From: Streptomyces avidinii | GTDB taxonomy: Bacteria > Actinomycetota > Actinomycetes > Streptomycetales > Streptomycetaceae | Direction: 5' to 3' | Length of the DNA stretch: 64,000 nt | NCBI RefSeq assembly: GCF_014650695.1 | Contig: NZ_BMVL01000002.1 | Span: forward strand, 1 to 64,000 | Shown here: one piece after another, positions 62,021 to 64,000 of the stretch | Numbering within the stretch: the stretch's first letter is position 1 | How the letters are laid out: the number at the start of each line of letters is the position of its first letter | The notes under the pieces: model-generated | Databases searched by the model: none | Seen by the model: the letters and a program-made list of their open reading frames with translations, nothing else | Told to the model about the DNA's origin: nothing | Program-made: the position numbers and the translations under genes

Positions 62021-62680
62021 TCAGCCCAGGACGAGCGGGAACCTCACCGCCGCGTGGCGCAGTTCGGCGCGCTGTGCGTCCGTGGGCGCGTTGCGGCCGG
62101 TGCCGACCAGGAGTGCGTCCCGGTCGGTGAACGTGGTGGGGAACGACGCCCCGGCGATCCGCTCCAGCATGGCGCGCGAGCGGGCCATGCTCTCCCCGGG
62201 CGGCCGGGTGGGAGCGCCCGGGAGGTGGGCGATCAGGTCGAGGTGGTGCAGCGTCCACTCCAGGACGTACGCGCCGAGGTAGTCGCCCACGGTGAGGACC
62301 TCGTCGCGGGTGCCCACCCGGGCCCGCGGATCGGCGAGTCCGGCGGCGCGGCCGGCGGCGGAGCCGACGTCGTCGAGGTGGAACCGGAGCAGGTGCGGGT
62401 CCCCGTACGCGGCGGCCAGCCGGACGGTGAGGGCGTCGAGCGGGTCCTCGCCGGTCGGGGGCCGGTCCTCGACGTGCCAGTAGGTCACCGCGTCGACGGT
62501 CGGCTCCGTCGTGGCGGGGGTGGCAAGGGTGATCAGGACGTCCTGGGCATCGATGACCAGGTGGCACACGAGGTCCCGCACGAGCCAGCCGGCACAGCCC
62601 GACGGCCGTGCGAAGTCCGGGTCCGGGATCTGGGCGACCGCCGCAAGCAACGCCGTCCAGGAACGGGTGAAGAGGTCCAC
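62021..62680 (-). CDS. Maleylpyruvate-isomerase-family mycothiol-dependent protein
   Basis: A 219-residue protein with the MDMPI/DinB-like four-helix N-terminal domain: LFTRSWTALLAAVAQIPDPD, FARPSGCAGWLVRDLVCHLV, IDAQDVLITLATPATTEPTV and the later GAYVLEWTLHHLDLIAHLPG. Metal-ligand histidines lie in VCHLV and LHHLDL. Related enzymes use mycothiol, supporting an actinobacterial host. GTG start inferred from family length; no clear ribosome binding site. Confidence 0.85.
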   Translation of the reverse strand: MDLFTRSWTALLAAVAQIPDPDFARPSGCAGWLVRDLVCHLVIDAQDVLITLATPATTEPTVDAVTYWHVEDRPPTGEDPLDALTVRLAAAYGDPHLLRFHLDDVGSAAGRAAGLADPRARVGTRDEVLTVGDYLGAYVLEWTLHHLDLIAHLPGAPTRPPGESMARSRAMLERIAGASFPTTFTDRDALLVGTGRNAPTDAQRAELRHAAVRFPLVLG

Positions 62681-62827
62681 ACCGGCACCGTAGTGCGGCG
62701 CTGCCGCGGCGGACAAGCGCGGCCATACGGGCCGGCCGGGCGTGTCCCCCGCCGGAATGCTTTGCGTCACGCGAGGACGAACCCGCCTGCGCATGCCGCC
62801 ATCGGCACTGGGCGCACAGCCATCCCG

Positions 62828-63075
62828 CTTCGCCCTCCGGACGGTACTTCCACCGGTACCCGGTGACCGGCGGCCCGATGCCGGTGACCGGCTTTGTCGC
62901 CGGGATCCGGGCGCACGCGAGGACCGAGACCACGAGCGAGATCGTGTGGCGGGCCGAGTTCCAGCCGTCGGGAATCCCTGCCGCGGACGCGGAAGGCATC
63001 GTCGCCGGCGTCTTCGACGGCGGACTGGACCACCTGGCCGGCCTGATCGCAAGGGAGACGGCGACAAGCGACTGA
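62828..63075 (+). pseudogene. C-terminal half of an SRPBCC protein
   Basis: The frame reads SGRYFHRYPVTGGPMPVTGF, then TTSEIVWRAEFQPSG and FDGGLDHLAGLIA, as in the second half of polyketide-cyclase-like SRPBCC proteins. The first half is missing and no start fits. A GTG at 62863 could start a 70-residue product, but a truncated gene is more likely. Confidence 0.55.
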
Positions 63076-63279
63076 CAGGAAATACAACGCGGGCGCCTAC
63101 GGTCACGCCGGGAGCTGACCACCGCGTCCAGCTGGACAGGGGTGCGCGGCGCCGCCTCGGCCAGGGCCCGGCCGGAGGGCTGGACGCAGGACGGGACGGA
63201 CGCCTCCGGCGTCGAGGGCCGGGCCGGCATCATCCGAGTAGGAGAGGCCCAAGGGTCGAGGGCCCGGCATCCGGTGTGT
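63076..63279. other. Intergenic, no gene recognised
   Basis: GC-rich sequence between the SRPBCC remnant and the next minus-strand gene. No family motif in any frame. Confidence 0.35.
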
Positions 63280-63942
63280 TCAGTCGGTGAGGAAGGCGCC
63301 TTCGCGGCAAGCACGGCAGACGAAGACGTAGCCCAGCTGGCCGCCGAGGTTCATCGCGGTCTGCGAGGAGATCCCTTCTTCCAGATGCGCCGCGAATTCC
63401 GTCGTCCCGGCGCAGGACGGGCATGCGGGCAGTCGGTCGTCCTCAAGGTAGGAGGGGCTGCCTCCGAGTGACCCGAGCACTTCGCGTTGCTTCCCGAATC
63501 GTTCTTCGGGTTCCCGCTTCCATCCTGAGCGGGCAAGGTCGTATGCGTCGGGGGCGAGTTCGTCGTGGCCGTCGTGGCCGTCGTTCTCCTCGGGGTCGAG
63601 CGTAACGACGTGGGTGCGGATGGCCGAGACGGCGGGCAGCAGCGTCACTCCCGTCTCGGGCACGGATACCGGCTGCAGTTCCTCCCGCGGGAACAGGTAG
63701 ACCCGGTTCGCGCCGGAAGTCGCGTCCCAGAATTCACATGCGCCGGGGTCGTTCTGGCACACGAATACCGACAGGACGCCGTACTCGACGGGGAGATGGA
63801 CGAAGAACTGCAACGGCTCTCCGCAGCAGGAGCCGCACATGGGCCAGGTGAATCCTGCAGGAGCCAACGGCAAGCCCCCGGTACGCGGGACGTCCGAATC
63901 GGCCGGAGCGGTGCCGTCGTAGATCATCAGAGTTGTCTGCAT
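63280..63942 (-). CDS. Hypothetical protein with cysteine pairs (DUF1963-like)
   Basis: A 220-residue protein. It starts MQTTLMIYDGTAPADSDVPR and contains GFTWPMCGSCCGEPLQFFVH, then LSVFVCQNDPGACEFWDATS, and C-terminal CPSCAG and CRAC pairs, suggesting metal binding. The pattern of beta strands ending LGYVFVCRACREGAFL is like DUF1963/programmed-cell-death-2-type domains. A His/Asp-rich loop (ENDGHDGHDE) lies mid-way. Function unknown. Confidence 0.75.
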   Translation of the reverse strand: MQTTLMIYDGTAPADSDVPRTGGLPLAPAGFTWPMCGSCCGEPLQFFVHLPVEYGVLSVFVCQNDPGACEFWDATSGANRVYLFPREELQPVSVPETGVTLLPAVSAIRTHVVTLDPEENDGHDGHDELAPDAYDLARSGWKREPEERFGKQREVLGSLGGSPSYLEDDRLPACPSCAGTTEFAAHLEEGISSQTAMNLGGQLGYVFVCRACREGAFLTD

Positions 63943-64000
63943 GGCGACAGGCTAAGGGCTGCCTACGACATGACCGGCTCCGTCATCGGCAGCCCCACCG

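Overview
The window is high-GC actinomycete chromosome and almost certainly Streptomyces or a close relative. The genus markers are an SsgA-like sporulation protein, an SCO5918-family protein beside a DEAD-box helicase and a cold-shock protein, a mycothiol-dependent maleylpyruvate-isomerase-family protein, a GH64 glucanase behind a GAGAGCGCTCTC-type operator, and heavy use of GTG/TTG starts. Gene remnants, transposase scraps and a MITE-like repeat are scattered through it, as is usual for chromosome arms. No rRNA, tRNA or CRISPR array was seen.

Layout. 0-5.8 kb is a patchwork of small enzymes (PPOX oxidoreductase, DUF1330, an aldo/keto reductase, DUF2255), an unknown-Fic gene pair, and at least four gene remnants (P-loop kinase, cupin, SDR, MmyB-like regulator). 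5.8-8.3 kb is a three-gene operon with overlapping reading frames: small protein, ECF sigma factor, M48 metalloprotease. 8.4-21.5 kb, all on the minus strand, is a compact NRPS locus transcribed as MFS exporter, stand-alone condensation-like protein, C-A-T, A-T, A-T, and finally C-(A C-terminal stub)-T-reductase/epimerase. 21.9-25.8 kb holds a YbdK-type carboxylate-amine ligase, a four-EF-hand protein and a Stealth-type sugar-phosphate transferase. 26-32.7 kb has two acyl-CoA synthetases, an NCS1 permease with a Cys-rich tail, an I78 inhibitor and a DUF2231 protein. 32.8-38.9 kb has GltD, a VOC protein, an IS scrap, GH64 glucanase, a 5'-nucleotidase and the SsgA-like protein. 38.9-43.5 kb carries TetR/SDR with three matching operators, darcynin/NmrA divergent from a LysR regulator, and a MerR-like regulator. 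43.9-46.4 kb is a cold-response group (SCO5918, DEAD-box helicase, Csp). 46.7-51.1 kb is a two-component system divergent from a MurG-like glycosyltransferase and a LegB-like dehydratase. 51.2-64 kb is mixed: ferredoxin-reductase-like flavoprotein, DUF3817/DUF2269 membrane proteins, DJ-1 protein divergent from a GlxA-type regulator, an S12 serine hydrolase, an oxidoreductase-NTF2 fusion, and several decayed genes.

The most unusual system is the NRPS locus. It has no thioesterase, MbtH or phosphopantetheinyl transferase nearby. Two synthetases lack a C domain. The last module has lost the adenylation core but keeps a carrier domain and ends in an extended-SDR domain. This implies loading and condensation between separate proteins and probably reductive release of a short peptide. 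The product cannot be named from sequence alone.
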